Positions 18,306 to 27,123 of a stretch of 64,000 bases of DNA are shown piece by piece. Below the pieces are notes generated by a model. That model had not been told where the DNA came from. It saw only the letters and a program-made list of their open reading frames with translations, and did not search any database. The position numbers and the translations under genes were made by a program. Every line of letters begins with the position of its first letter. The first letter of the stretch is position 1. Source of the DNA: Aurantimonas coralicida (lineage in GTDB: Bacteria > Pseudomonadota > Alphaproteobacteria > Rhizobiales > Rhizobiaceae); the NCBI GenBank assembly GCA_011050685.1, contig DRFF01000141.1, positions 1 through 64,000 of the forward strand, given 5' to 3'.

Positions 18306-19079
18306 CTACCCCAATTGCCGGTAGGCCAGCTTGGCGATCTCCTGAAGCCGGTCCTGGGGCAGATCGCCCACCAGCGCGCAACTGATCCCCTCGGCCGTCC
18401 AGACCAGCGATTTCAGGCGGCCGGCCGCCGAATAGCGAAACGAGGTCTCCCGCGCGGTGTCAGCCGGCACGATGTAGAGCGTCACGCGGCCGCCCGCCGC
18501 GTCCTCATACATGAATTGCGCGGCCGGCCCCTCCTGCGACGGCAACAGCCGGCCGCCGACAAGATCGAGGCCGGTCGATCGCAGGTCGGGCACGGTGAGG
18601 GCGCGGTCGAGCCGCTTGGACAGCCATGCTCCGAGGTGCGTTTTCTCGTCGGCCCTCACTTCCACCGGGTGGAGGACTTCGGTTGCGTAAAGGGCGTGGG
18701 CCTGCTCAGCCTCGCCGGCGAGCGACAGGGGCGCGGGCGCGGCGACAGTGAGGACATCGCGGCCATACCAGCCGCCCGCGCCACCGATCGCCAGGATCAG
18801 GACGGCGGCGGCGGCCATGCCCGACCAGTTGCGGGCCGGGCGCTTGCCATCGTGGGCGATGCGGTGAACCGCCAGCCGCGCCGGAACGGCCTCGCCCGCC
18901 ACATGACCATACAGAGCTCGCAACGCCTGGTTTTGCTGTTGCCAATCCGCGACCTCCCGGGCGGCGGCAGGCTGGTCCGCGAGATACCGCTCGACCTCGG
19001 CACGACGCCGCGCGTCCAGGACACCGTCGGCAAAAGCCTGCAGGTCGTCCTTGGTGATCGTCGCGTCGTCGCGGCTCAT
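18306..19079 (-). CDS. Anti-sigma factor, single-pass membrane (RsiW-like)
   Basis: A 257-residue protein. The N-terminal anti-sigma domain is DDLQAFADGVLDARRRAEVERYLADQPAAAREVADWQQQNQALRALYG and lacks the HxxxCxxC zinc ligands found in some relatives. One membrane helix, MAAAAVLILAIGGAGGWYG, lies near residue 90. A periplasmic domain of about 145 residues follows. It overlaps the ECF sigma gene by four bases, the standard arrangement for a sigma factor and its own inhibitor. Confidence 0.88.
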   Translation of the reverse strand: MSRDDATITKDDLQAFADGVLDARRRAEVERYLADQPAAAREVADWQQQNQALRALYGHVAGEAVPARLAVHRIAHDGKRPARNWSGMAAAAVLILAIGGAGGWYGRDVLTVAAPAPLSLAGEAEQAHALYATEVLHPVEVRADEKTHLGAWLSKRLDRALTVPDLRSTGLDLVGGRLLPSQEGPAAQFMYEDAAGGRVTLYIVPADTARETSFRYSAAGRLKSLVWTAEGISCALVGDLPQDRLQEIAKLAYRQLG

Positions 19080-19582
19080 TTCACGGTCCTCAGCATCGGT
19101 GCGTCGGCTTGCGTCATCTGGCGCAGGGTCGCGCGGGCCCGCCCGAGACGCGACATCAGCGTGCCGATCGGGATAGCGAGCACGGCGGCCGCGTCGGCGT
19201 AGCTCAACTCTTCGACGGCAACCAGCAGCAACGCCTCACGCTGGTCCGACGGCAATTCCTGCATGGCCCTGGCCGTCTCGGCCAGCGCCAGCCGACCCGG
19301 CTGGACATTCGCCGCCCGCGGCTCGCTTGGCAGGTTTTCGAAGGGAATGGGATCGGGCGCCCTGCGGCGGCGCCGCAGATCGTTGCGATAAACGTTCAGC
19401 AGGACGCGAAACAGCCAGGCCCGCAACGGCCCCGAGGGCTTCCACAAATGGCCTTTGCGGATCGCCCGTTCGAGGCAGTCCTGGACGAGATCGTCGGCGA
19501 GATCGGGATTGTGCGTGAGCGCCCGCGCGTAGCGCCGCAACGCCGGCACGCATGTCTCCATCTCGTCCAGGAACCGGGACAT
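19076..19582 (-). CDS. ECF-type RNA polymerase sigma factor
   Basis: A 168-residue group 4 sigma factor. Region 2 is LRRYARALTHNPDLADDLVQDCLERAIRKGHLW...LRAWLFRVLLNVYRNDLRRRRR, with the DLVQD core-binding motif. Region 4 is MQELPSDQREALLLVAVEELSYADAAAVLAIPIGTLMSRLGRARATLRQ. Start MSRFLDEMET was chosen because the upstream extension runs into the lipoprotein gene. It is flanked by its anti-sigma gene and by a COG4315 protein gene nine bases upstream. Confidence 0.92.
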   Translation of the reverse strand: MSRFLDEMETCVPALRRYARALTHNPDLADDLVQDCLERAIRKGHLWKPSGPLRAWLFRVLLNVYRNDLRRRRRAPDPIPFENLPSEPRAANVQPGRLALAETARAMQELPSDQREALLLVAVEELSYADAAAVLAIPIGTLMSRLGRARATLRQMTQADAPMLRTVK

Positions 19583-19590
19583 CGCTGCGA

Positions 19591-19986
19591 CTATTTCTCC
19601 AGGATGACGTGCCAGACTCCGCCGACGCCGTCGCCGGTCGTCTCGCCCGGCGCCTTGTCGTTCTGCCACAGATAGAGCGGCATGCCGTCATAGGCCCATT
19701 GCTTGCCGCCGTCCTTGCGTTCGACCAGCGTGTAGTCACCGTCGGCCGCAGCGTCTGCCGCCGCCATCGCCGGCGGCCACTTCGTCGCGCAGTCGTCATA
19801 GCAGTTGGTGATGCCCTTGGTGTCCTTGTCGAAGGTGTAGAGGGTCATTCCGTCGGCGTTGGTCAGGATCTCGCCCTTGTCGGTCTCCATCGATTTGATG
19901 GCGCCGCCGGCATAGTCTCCGGCATGGGCCAACGGGACGGCGAGGGACAGGGTCGCTGCGGCGAGAAGCAGGGATCGCATGCGCAT
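19591..19986 (-). CDS. Secreted COG4315-type protein with Yx(F/W)xxD motifs
   Basis: A 131-residue exported protein. It has a Sec signal peptide (MRMRSLLLAAATLSLAVPLAHA), then two copies of the family motif as LYTFDKDT and LYLWQNDK, and a Cys pair in NCYDDCATKWPP. Function is not established for the family; members are often near ECF sigma factors. AAGGAG sits eight bases before the ATG. It is the first gene of the operon with the sigma and anti-sigma genes. Confidence 0.88.
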   Translation of the reverse strand: MRMRSLLLAAATLSLAVPLAHAGDYAGGAIKSMETDKGEILTNADGMTLYTFDKDTKGITNCYDDCATKWPPAMAAADAAADGDYTLVERKDGGKQWAYDGMPLYLWQNDKAPGETTGDGVGGVWHVILEK

Positions 19987-20026
19987 GGGAGGCTCCTTGA
20001 GGGTGCTTGGGTTCGGCTTACCTCCA

Positions 20027-20056
20027 GGACAACAGCGCTGGCGCGGAGTTATTCCC
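20027..20056 (-). promoter_or_regulatory. Candidate ECF-sigma promoter (GGGAATAA ... TGTTGTC)
   Basis: Reading the minus strand, GGGAATAAC at 20056-20048 is followed about 15 bases later by CTGTTGTCC at 20035-20027, about 40 bases before the lipoprotein start. A GGAA-type -35 with a GTTGTC-like -10 is the usual form of an ECF promoter, so the operon may be autoregulated by its own sigma factor. No experimental support is visible. Confidence 0.45.
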
Positions 20057-20094
20057 TGACGTCGGACTCTTTTTTCGATCGGGCCTGTGTACCC

Positions 20095-20679
20095 TTACGC
20101 CGCCCCCAGTTCCGCTACCACCGCCTTCACCGCCGCGCGGGTGGCGTCGAAGCCGTCGCCGGTGTCGATGACGAAATCGGCGCGGGCGCGTTTTTCCGCG
20201 TCCGGCAGCTGCCTGGCCAGGATCGCCGCAAATTTTTCCTCGCTCATGCCGGGCCGACGCAACACCCGCTCGCGCTGGATCTCGGCCGGCGCGCTGACCA
20301 CCACGATCTTGTCGCAGCGCGCCTCGGCGCCGGTCTCGTAAAGCAGCGGAATATCGAGGAGGGCGAGAGGCGCGCCGGATTTCCGTGCGTCGGCGAGGAA
20401 CGCCACTTCCTCTCCGCGCACCAGCGGGTGGACGATCGCCTCCAGCCGCTGCATCGCCGCCGGGTCGTTCAGCACCTTGGCGACCAGCGCGGCGCGGTCG
20501 ACGATGCCGTCGGTCACCGTGCCCGGAAAGGCCGCCTCGATCAGCGGCGCGGCGCGGCCGGCATAAAGCCGATGCACCGCCGCGTCGGCATCATACACCG
20601 GCACGCCCTCGTCGGCGAACATGGCGGCGGCGGTCGACTTGCCCATGCCGATCGAGCCGGTGAGGCCGAGGACGATCAT
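20095..20679 (-). CDS. coaE: Dephospho-CoA kinase
   Basis: CoaE catalyses the last step of CoA synthesis. It has 194 residues. The P-loop is [12 protein letters not shown], followed by [21 protein letters not shown] and [23 protein letters not shown]. The ATG was chosen at MIVLGLTG; the open frame upstream lies in aroE. It forms a minus-strand unit maf-aroE-coaE. A mutilated copy of its 3' half lies about 1.9 kb downstream, on the other side of the ECF operon. Confidence 0.96.
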   Translation of the reverse strand: MIVLGLTGSIGMGKSTAAAMFADEGVPVYDADAAVHRLYAGRAAPLIEAAFPGTVTDGIVDRAALVAKVLNDPAAMQRLEAIVHPLVRGEEVAFLADARKSGAPLALLDIPLLYETGAEARCDKIVVVSAPAEIQRERVLRRPGMSEEKFAAILARQLPDAEKRARADFVIDTGDGFDATRAAVKAVVAELGAA

Positions 20680-20713
20680 CGCTCGCCCAGTCCGCGCCGG
20701 CTTCGCATCACCG

Positions 20714-21682
20714 TCAGACCCCGCTGCCGATGTCGCGGATGATTTTCGCGCGCAACGCCTCGCCGACAGCCGGGCGCTGGCCGAACCAGCGCTCGAAGCC
20801 CGGTACCGCCTGATGCAGCAGCATGCCGAGCCCGTCGGCGTGGCGCAGTCCGCGCGCCTCGGCTGCCTGCAATATCGGCGTTTGCAGCGGCACATAGACG
20901 ATGTCGGTGACCAGCGCGTGATCGGGCAAGGCGGCAAGGTCCGGCAATGTCGGGGCGAACCAGTCCGGCGTCTCGTCGTCGGGGTCCTTCGCCGGGATCG
21001 GCACCGTGTTGACCAGAAGATCGGCGGCCTTCAGCTGTGCCTCCCGCTCCGCCTCGCCATGGCCGCTGACGCCGGGGCCAAAGCGCGCCGCCAGTTCCTC
21101 GGCCCGCTCGACGGTGCGATTGACGATCCGCACAGCTTTTACTCCGCGCTTCAGAAGCGCGAAGACCACGGCCCGCGCCGCGCCGCCGGCGCCGAGCACC
21201 ACCGCCGTCTCGGCGTCCGCCCAGCCCGGCAGCCGCTCGTCGAGATTGGCCGCGAACCCGTAGGCGTCGGTATTGCCGCCGACGAGCCGGCCGGATTTTT
21301 CGAACCACAGCGTGTTGACCGCGCCGATTGCCTCGGCCGCCGCGTCCCGCCGCGTAGCCGCGGCGAAGGCGGCGAGCTTGTGCGGGATCGTCACATTGCC
21401 GCCGACGAAGCCGTTCTTGCGCAGGCTTCTCAGGAAATCGGCGATCTCCTCGGGCGGCACGCCGACGCGGCGATAGGAGCCGGCAAGGCCGAATTCGGCG
21501 AGCCAGCTCTGATGGATCATCGGCGAGCGCGAATGCCACACCGGCCACCCAGTGACGAAGGCCTTGGGGCCGTCGGGGATCGTCTGGACATCGCTCGGAT
21601 CGAAGATCGAGCCTTCGCCGCGCGGGCGGTCCGCGCCGCTGACATAAGGCTGCGGCGTCCACTCCGCCTCGGGTTCAGCCAT
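20714..21682 (-). CDS. aroE: Shikimate dehydrogenase
   Basis: AroE reduces 3-dehydroshikimate with NADPH in aromatic amino acid synthesis. It has 322 residues, longer than many AroE proteins because of a polar leader of about 40 residues. The substrate motif is HSRSPMIHQ, the catalytic Lys is in NVTIPHK, the Asp partner is in GGNTDAYGF, and the nucleotide loop is [11 protein letters not shown]. The start overlaps the end of maf by eight bases. A TTG one codon earlier is an alternative. Confidence 0.95.
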   Translation of the reverse strand: MAEPEAEWTPQPYVSGADRPRGEGSIFDPSDVQTIPDGPKAFVTGWPVWHSRSPMIHQSWLAEFGLAGSYRRVGVPPEEIADFLRSLRKNGFVGGNVTIPHKLAAFAAATRRDAAAEAIGAVNTLWFEKSGRLVGGNTDAYGFAANLDERLPGWADAETAVVLGAGGAARAVVFALLKRGVKAVRIVNRTVERAEELAARFGPGVSGHGEAEREAQLKAADLLVNTVPIPAKDPDDETPDWFAPTLPDLAALPDHALVTDIVYVPLQTPILQAAEARGLRHADGLGMLLHQAVPGFERWFGQRPAVGEALRAKIIRDIGSGV

Positions 21683-22274
21683 CAATCTCGCCCCGGACGC
21701 GCAGCTCTTTCAAAAGCGGCAGCAGCGGCAGGCCGATGATAGTGAAATAGTCGCCCTCGATCTTCTCCATCAGCTGAATGCCCTCCTTCTCGATCTGATA
21801 GGCGCCGACGCTGGTCGTCGCCTTCTGGCCGGCGGCGGCGAGATAGCGGCCGATAAAGCCCGGATCGAGTTGGCGCAGGGTGATCGCGGCTGTGGCAACG
21901 TGCCGCCAGGTGACCACGCCGTCCTCGACCAGGACGACGGCGCTGTTCAGGGTATGGGTGCGCCCGGAGAGTTTCAGGAGCGTGCGCCGCGCCTCTTCCA
22001 TGTTGGCCGGCTTGTAGAAGATCTCATCGTCGAGCGAGAGGGTCTGGTCGGCGCCGATGACGATCTCGCCCGGATGGCGGGCCGAGACGTCGGTGGCCTT
22101 GGCCTCGGCGAGGATCGCGGCGACGTCTTCAGGTCCGGCACCCGATTGCAGCAGCGGCGCCTCGACCGCCCGCTCGTCGAGCTCGCTCGGCTCGACGGTG
22201 AAGTCGATCCCGGCATTCTTGAGGAGTTCCTTGCGGTGGATGCTGCCGGAGGCGAGCACGATGCCCTTGGCCAT
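21675..22274 (-). CDS. maf: Maf-like nucleoside triphosphate pyrophosphatase
   Basis: Maf proteins are house-cleaning NTP pyrophosphatases acting on dTTP/UTP or modified nucleotides. This one has 199 residues. The N-terminal motif [19 protein letters not shown] carries the SxSxxR-like substrate loop. [18 protein letters not shown] carries the catalytic Asp, and the C-terminal region is [28 protein letters not shown]. It is the first gene transcribed leftward from the candidate origin region. Confidence 0.93.
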   Translation of the reverse strand: MAKGIVLASGSIHRKELLKNAGIDFTVEPSELDERAVEAPLLQSGAGPEDVAAILAEAKATDVSARHPGEIVIGADQTLSLDDEIFYKPANMEEARRTLLKLSGRTHTLNSAVVLVEDGVVTWRHVATAAITLRQLDPGFIGRYLAAAGQKATTSVGAYQIEKEGIQLMEKIEGDYFTIIGLPLLPLLKELRVRGEIDG

Positions 22275-22814
22275 TTGGTCCCCATTTTAACCGTTTCTTC
22301 ACGCCCGAGAGGCTTGATAGCGCCTCGAGGGCCGAAACGCCATTGGCGTCGCTCGGGACTCGATTCGGCATCGCTTCGCAAGGGGCCGGCCGCCTCCACC
22401 CCCGGAATTCCGCCGGGCCTGTGGGTTAAGGAAGAGTTAAGCCAGCCCGCCCCCGCGCCGATCCGGACCGAGGCGCATAAGTCGGCTTTTGTCCACAATC
22501 GGCGACGATGCACGGCCTGTGGGCGTCCGAACGGACATTTGTGGACGACGCGTGTTCATCCCACGCTTTCCACAGCTCTCGGACAGGTTTCCGGCAACGC
22601 GCGTGCCTCGCTAACATCCTGACGAATTTGGCGGATTGGTTAAAAGTTTAACGTTTCTCACACCGTTGGGCCAAAACCGCTCATTCGGGCTGTGGACGAG
22701 CGTGAAACGGCCGCCATCTACCGCCGCTTGTGAATTCCGGCTATCCACCGACTCATAGAATCAAAATAACGATTTCTCTTGAAATCTTTCTTTTTTATTA
22801 GGAGCCCAAACCTG
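22275..22814. other. Candidate chromosomal replication origin (oriC) upstream of hemE
   Basis: A gene-free region between divergent maf and hemE. It contains a perfect CtrA box (22426-22440). DnaA-box-like sequences are TTGTCCACA at 22489-22497, TCGTCCACA on the minus strand at 22540-22548 and 22691-22699, CTTTCCACA at 22566-22574 and CTATCCACC at 22741-22749. A perfect palindrome GTTAAA-AG-TTTAAC lies at 22639-22652. An AT-rich tract at about 22757-22800 could unwind. In Caulobacter and Rickettsia the origin lies beside hemE, and parAB lie nearby here as expected. None of the DnaA boxes matches the E. coli consensus perfectly. Confidence 0.72.
22426..22440. promoter_or_regulatory. Perfect CtrA-binding box (TTAA-N7-TTAA)
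   Basis: The sequence is TTAA, seven bases (GGAAGAG), then TTAA, an exact match to the consensus of the alphaproteobacterial cell-cycle regulator CtrA. A half-degenerate TTAA-N7-TTCA lies at about 22288-22302. In Caulobacter, CtrA sites in the origin repress replication in swarmer cells. Confidence 0.7.
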
Positions 22815-23843
22815 ATGCAGAAGCGAAAGCTCGTCCGGGTCCTGGAAGGCGAAAGCGTCTTTCCCCCTCCAGTGTGGCTCATGAGACAGGCCGGCCGCTA
22901 CCTTCCCGAATATCGAGCAACCCGCGAAAAGGCCGGCGGGTTCCTGGATCTCTGCTACAATCCGGATCTGGCAACCGAGGTCACCTTGCAGCCGATCCGC
23001 CGCTTCGGCTTCGACGCGGCGATCCTGTTTTCCGACATCCTCGTGATTCCGGATGCGCTTGATCGCGGTCTGCATTTTGTGCAAGGCGAAGGCCCGAAGC
23101 TGACGCCGATCCGCCCGGATGAGATCGCTCATCTCGATCCCTCGCGCGGCGAGACTCATCTGGCCCCGGTGATCGCGACGGTCGGTCGGCTGCGCGAGGA
23201 ACTGCCCGACGAGACGACACTGATCGGCTTTTGCGGCGCGCCCTGGACGGTGGCGACCTACATGATCGCCGGCCACGGGACGCCCGATCAGGCTCCGGCG
23301 CGGCTGTTCGCCTATCGCAATCCGGCCGAGATGGAGACGCTGCTGTATCTGCTGGCGGAGATGAGCGCGGACTACCTGATCCGGCAGTTGCAGGCGGGTG
23401 CCGACTGCGTCCAGATCTTCGACTCCTGGGCGGGCGTTCTCGATGAGGCATCGTTCGAAGCCTATGCCGTGCGGCCGGTCGCTAGGATCGTGGAAAAGGT
23501 CCGTGCCGCGGTGCCGGGCGCGAAGATCATCGGCTTTGCCAAGGGCGCGGGATCGCTTTTGAACACCTATCGTGAAAAGACCGGCGTCGATGCGGTCGGC
23601 CTCGATTGGTCGGTGCCGGTGTCGCAGGCGAAGGAATTGCAGAAAGCTGGCGCCATCCAGGGCAATCTCGACCCGCTGCGGCTGATCGCTGGCGGCAAGG
23701 CGCTGGAAGACGGCGTCGACCGGATTCTCGACAACCTCGGTGATGGGCCGTTGATCTTCAATCTCGGCCACGGCATCACGCCCGAGGCGCCGATCACCCA
23801 TGTCGAAGCCCTTCTCGATCGCATCAGGACTGCCAAGCCATGA
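22815..23843 (+). CDS. hemE: Uroporphyrinogen decarboxylase
   Basis: HemE decarboxylates uroporphyrinogen III to coproporphyrinogen III in heme synthesis. It has 342 residues. The active-site signature [18 protein letters not shown] is near the N-terminus, [12 protein letters not shown] carries the catalytic Asp, followed by [14 protein letters not shown] and the closing [17 protein letters not shown] precedes the chosen ATG by 10 bases; the open frame has an earlier ATG at 22779 inside the AT-rich tract. It overlaps hemJ by four bases. Confidence 0.97.
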   Translation: MQKRKLVRVLEGESVFPPPVWLMRQAGRYLPEYRATREKAGGFLDLCYNPDLATEVTLQPIRRFGFDAAILFSDILVIPDALDRGLHFVQGEGPKLTPIRPDEIAHLDPSRGETHLAPVIATVGRLREELPDETTLIGFCGAPWTVATYMIAGHGTPDQAPARLFAYRNPAEMETLLYLLAEMSADYLIRQLQAGADCVQIFDSWAGVLDEASFEAYAVRPVARIVEKVRAAVPGAKIIGFAKGAGSLLNTYREKTGVDAVGLDWSVPVSQAKELQKAGAIQGNLDPLRLIAGGKALEDGVDRILDNLGDGPLIFNLGHGITPEAPITHVEALLDRIRTAKP

Positions 23844-24388
23844 ACCAGAACACCCCATCATCGAGCAAGTCCATGACCAAGCCGGCCGGTGGCGGACGGA
23901 CCGCCGTTGTCGCCGTCGTCGCACTGGCGCTTGTCGCAGCCCTGTTCGTCCTGGTGCCGGTCGAATGGCAGCTCTGGATCAAGGCGCTGCACGTCTTCGT
24001 CATCATCGCCTGGATGGCCGGCATGCTCTATCTGCCGCGGCTGTTCGTCTATCACGCGGAAGCAGGACCCGGCACGCCACAGTCCGAGACCTTCAAGGTG
24101 ATGGAGCGGCGGCTGCTCAAGGGCATCATGACGCCATCGATGATCCTGACCTGGGTGCTCGGCCTGTGGCTCGCCTGGAAAGTGTTCGAGTTCCAGGGCG
24201 GCTGGATCCATGCCAAGATCGCCCTCGTCCTGGTGATGTCCGGCCTGCACGGCTATCTGTCCGCCTCGTTCAAGCGGTTCGAGCGGGACGCGAACACCAA
24301 ATCCGGCAAGTTCTGGCGGCTGATGAACGAGGTGCCGGCGGTCATCCTGATCCTGATCATCATTCTGGTCGTGGTGAAACCGTTCTGA
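23840..24388 (+). CDS. hemJ: Protoporphyrinogen oxidase HemJ
   Basis: HemJ is the membrane-bound protoporphyrinogen IX oxidase used by most alphaproteobacteria in place of HemG or HemY. The 182-residue protein has a short polar leader and about four or five membrane helices. Conserved features are [27 protein letters not shown] (heme-ligand His), [22 protein letters not shown] and the C-terminal [11 protein letters not shown]. The four-base overlap with hemE fits one heme operon. Confidence 0.93.
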   Translation: MNQNTPSSSKSMTKPAGGGRTAVVAVVALALVAALFVLVPVEWQLWIKALHVFVIIAWMAGMLYLPRLFVYHAEAGPGTPQSETFKVMERRLLKGIMTPSMILTWVLGLWLAWKVFEFQGGWIHAKIALVLVMSGLHGYLSASFKRFERDANTKSGKFWRLMNEVPAVILILIIILVVVKPF

Positions 24389-24422
24389 TCGCTGACGACA
24401 GCTTGGAGAGGAAGCCGGGCAG

Positions 24423-24944
24423 ATGGATCAAAAAACGACCGCTCTTGTGGTCATGGGTCCGTCGGGCGTCGGCAAGACGACGACGGCAAAGCTCTTGGCG
24501 GCGCGTCTCGGCTGGCCGTTCGCCGAGGCGGACCAGTTTCATTCGGCGGCGAACATCGCCAAGATGGAATCCGGCCAGCCGCTAAACGATGCCGACCGGG
24601 CGCCTTGGTTGGCCGCCATTCGCGACTGGATCGCCGACCAGGCCGGTCACGGGGTTTCAAGCGTTGTCGCCTGCTCGGCTTTGAAGCGGCGCTATCGGGA
24701 TCTCCTGCGCGAGGCGAATACGCGCGTGCGCTTCGTCTCACTCACCGCCGACCAGGATCTGGTGGGTGACCGCATTGGTCGCCGCACTGGCCACTATATG
24801 CCGAAATCGCTGCTCCAGTCGCAATTCGACGGTCTGGAACCGCTGCAATCCGACGAGGATGGCGTGACGGTATCCGTCGGCGTCCCGCCCGAAGCGGTTG
24901 TGAGTGACGCCCTTGAAGCACTTGGGTTCGACAGGCAAGATTAG
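24423..24944 (+). CDS. gntK: Gluconokinase
   Basis: A 173-residue carbohydrate kinase that phosphorylates gluconate to 6-phosphogluconate. The P-loop is MGPSGVGKTTTAKLLAARLGWPFAEADQFH. NIAKMESGQPLNDADRAPWL is the substrate-facing segment, and CSALKRRYRDLLREA is the typical lid motif. It follows hemJ by 34 bases with a purine-rich start region and may be co-transcribed. No other gluconate genes are adjacent. Confidence 0.92.
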   Translation: MDQKTTALVVMGPSGVGKTTTAKLLAARLGWPFAEADQFHSAANIAKMESGQPLNDADRAPWLAAIRDWIADQAGHGVSSVVACSALKRRYRDLLREANTRVRFVSLTADQDLVGDRIGRRTGHYMPKSLLQSQFDGLEPLQSDEDGVTVSVGVPPEAVVSDALEALGFDRQD

Positions 24945-25019
24945 ACGACCGCGACCGGCGGTTGTGAAACGGGGCGGTAACCGCGATAGGAGGCTTTAGC
25001 GTGGGGCGCCAACGCGCCT

Positions 25020-25048
25020 CTTGCGCGGTCTCGCAACCACCGCTATAT
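25020..25048 (+). promoter_or_regulatory. Candidate housekeeping promoter of rho
   Basis: CTTGCG at 25020-25025, a 17-base spacer and CTATAT at 25043-25048 match the rhizobial RpoD promoter pattern CTTGAC-N17-CTATAT closely. Transcription would start near 25055 and leave a 5' leader of about 160 bases before rho, consistent with the autoregulation known for rho genes. Confidence 0.65.
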
Positions 25049-25215
25049 CACACAGGACTATCCCGCCTTTCTCGGGCGTAGCGTGACCGTTTGTGGTCGC
25101 CTCGTCCCTGCCGCAGAACCGTTTAGCGTTTCCGGCCCCCAGCGTTTCCCCATTGTCGCCTTCATCTGTTTCGACGCGATCCGTCGGCACGAACCCCAAA
25201 AGAGCCTATTTCCGA

Positions 25216-26475
25216 ATGAAACTTCAGGACCTGAAGAACAAAAGCGCACCCGAATTGATCGCGTTTGCCGAAGAGAACGAGGTCGAGAACGCCTCCGTTC
25301 TGCGCAAGCAGGAGTTGCTGTTCGCGATCCTCAAGCAACTCGCGGCCCAGGAAGTCGAAATCATCGGCGAGGGCGTCGTCGAAATTCTCCAGGATGGCTT
25401 CGCTTTTCTGCGTTCGCCAGAGGCAAATTACTTGCCGGGCCCGGACGACATCTATGTTTCGCCATCGCAGATCCGCAAATTCCAGCTGAAGACCGGCGAT
25501 ACGGTCGAGGGACCGATCCGCAGTCCCAAGGACGGCGAGCGCTATTTCGCGCTGCTCAAGGTCAACACGATCAATTTCGACGATCCCGAGAAGATCCGCC
25601 ACAAGAGCCACTTCGACAATCTGACGCCGCTTTATCCGACCGAGCGGTTCAAGATGGAGCTCGACGATCCAACCTCCAAGAAGGATATGTCGGCCCGGGT
25701 CATCGATCTCGTCGCGCCGCTCGGCAAGGGCCAGCGCGCGTTGATCGTCGCGCAGCCGCGTACCGGCAAGACGGTACTTCTGCAAAACATCGCCCATTCG
25801 ATCACCGCGAACCATCCGGAATGCTATCTGATCGTTCTGTTGATCGATGAGCGGCCCGAGGAAGTGACCGACATGCAGCGGTCGGTGAAGGGCGAGGTGG
25901 TGTCGTCGACCTTCGACGAGCCGGCGCAGCGCCACGTCCAGGTGGCCGAAATGGTGATCGAAAAGGCCAAGCGCCTGGTCGAACACGGCCGCGACGTCGT
26001 CATCCTCCTGGATTCGATCACCCGCCTCGGCCGCGCCTACAACACCACCGTTCCCTCGTCGGGCAAGGTGCTGACCGGCGGTGTCGACGCCAACGCCCTG
26101 CAGCGGCCGAAACGCTTCTTCGGCGCGGCGCGCAATATCGAGGAAGGTGGCTCGCTGACCATCATCGCGACGGCGCTGATCGATACCGGCAGCCGCATGG
26201 ACGAGGTGATCTTCGAAGAATTCAAGGGCACCGGCAACTCCGAGATCGTGCTTGATCGCAAGGTCGCCGACAAGCGTATCTACCCGGCGATGGACATCCT
26301 GAAGTCCGGCACCCGTAAGGAGGACCTGCTGGTCCCGAAGGGCGATCTGCAGAAGATTTTCGTGCTGCGCCGGATCCTGTCGCCGATGGGCACGACCGAC
26401 GCGATCGAATTCCTGAACGACAAGCTCAAGCAGACCAAGAGCAACGCCGATTTCTTCGATTCGATGAATACCTGA
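25216..26475 (+). CDS. rho: Transcription termination factor Rho
   Basis: Rho is the hexameric RNA helicase that ends transcription at unstructured C-rich RNA. It has 419 residues. The N-terminal helical domain is [20 protein letters not shown], followed by a cold-shock RNA-binding domain ([24 protein letters not shown]). The ATPase core has Walker [11 protein letters not shown] and [16 protein letters not shown], plus the R-loop region [26 protein letters not shown]. The start was chosen at the conserved N-terminus. A leader with a good promoter precedes it, and a terminator follows. Confidence 0.97.
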   Translation: MKLQDLKNKSAPELIAFAEENEVENASVLRKQELLFAILKQLAAQEVEIIGEGVVEILQDGFAFLRSPEANYLPGPDDIYVSPSQIRKFQLKTGDTVEGPIRSPKDGERYFALLKVNTINFDDPEKIRHKSHFDNLTPLYPTERFKMELDDPTSKKDMSARVIDLVAPLGKGQRALIVAQPRTGKTVLLQNIAHSITANHPECYLIVLLIDERPEEVTDMQRSVKGEVVSSTFDEPAQRHVQVAEMVIEKAKRLVEHGRDVVILLDSITRLGRAYNTTVPSSGKVLTGGVDANALQRPKRFFGAARNIEEGGSLTIIATALIDTGSRMDEVIFEEFKGTGNSEIVLDRKVADKRIYPAMDILKSGTRKEDLLVPKGDLQKIFVLRRILSPMGTTDAIEFLNDKLKQTKSNADFFDSMNT

Positions 26476-26505
26476 TCGCATCCGGGTCGCCTGACGCGAA
26501 TGGCG

Positions 26506-26521
26506 TGACTCACGTGAAACG
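26506..26521. promoter_or_regulatory. Degenerate parS-like site (3 mismatches)
   Basis: TGACTCACGTGAAACG keeps CACGTGAAAC, the right half of parS, but differs at positions 3, 4 and 16. It lies between the rho stop and the rho terminator and overlaps the first bases of the terminator stem. Confidence 0.4.
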
Positions 26522-26546
26522 GCGGTCCTTGTGGGCCGCCGTTTTT
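26517..26546 (+). terminator. Rho-independent terminator after rho
   Basis: A 12-base-pair stem (AAACGGCGGTCC with GGGCCGCCGTTT, one G-U pair) around the loop TTGT ends in a run of five T residues. It lies about 40 bases after the rho stop, with the correct orientation for the rho transcript. Confidence 0.85.
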
Positions 26547-26623
26547 CGTTGCGCCGCCGACTCGGCTTGACTGCGACGACACGAGACCGGAAGTCTGTCG
26601 CGAGCAACGGGGAGGGATCGAGG

Positions 26624-27100
26624 ATGCGAGAGAAACCAGATGCGGTGGCACGGGTCGAGGCCGACGCGGACGCCAAGGGCCTCAAGATCGCCATCGTGGA
26701 GACCGCGCAATCGGCCCGCTCTGCGGAGGAAGCGGCGAAGGCTGTCGGCGCCGACGTCGGCCAGATTGTCAAATCCCTGGTGTTTAAGGGCGCGACGAGC
26801 GGCCAAGCCTATCTGCTGCTGGTGTCGGGGGCCAACCGGGTCGACGAGGCTTTGATGGCGGGTCATTTCGGCGAGGCGCTGGAGCGGCCCGACGCCGATT
26901 TCGTCCGTCAAGCGACGGGGTTCGCCATCGGCGGCGTCTCGCCGCTGGGGGCCTCCAGCAAGCTTTCCACCCTGATGGACGAGGATCTGTTCCAGCACGC
27001 TACCGTCTGGGCCGCCGCGGGGACGCCGCGGCACGTCTTCGAGGTGGTGCCGCTGCAATTGCGCAGTGCTACCGGTGCGACCGTCGGCCGAGTGGCATAG
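26624..27100 (+). CDS. YbaK/ProX-type aminoacyl-tRNA deacylase
   Basis: A stand-alone 158-residue editing domain that hydrolyses mischarged aminoacyl-tRNA (Cys-tRNAPro or Ala-tRNAPro type). Typical features are the Lys in GQIVKSLVFKG, YLLLVSGANRVDE, ATGFAIGGVSPLG with the GxxGxxxP motif, and the C-terminal FEVVPLQLRSATGATVGRVA. The ATG is preceded by GGGGAGGG. Which mischarged species it edits cannot be decided from sequence. Confidence 0.9.
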   Translation: MREKPDAVARVEADADAKGLKIAIVETAQSARSAEEAAKAVGADVGQIVKSLVFKGATSGQAYLLLVSGANRVDEALMAGHFGEALERPDADFVRQATGFAIGGVSPLGASSKLSTLMDEDLFQHATVWAAAGTPRHVFEVVPLQLRSATGATVGRVA

Positions 27101-27123
27101 ACCGCGCCGGCGGAACCCTCGTA

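Noticed and set aside
22779-22814. Upstream ATG extending hemE by 12 codons (MKSFFFIRS...)
   Set aside because: It starts in the AT-rich origin tract, has no ribosome-binding site, and is absent from the HemE family pattern; the ATG at 22815 has AGGAG.
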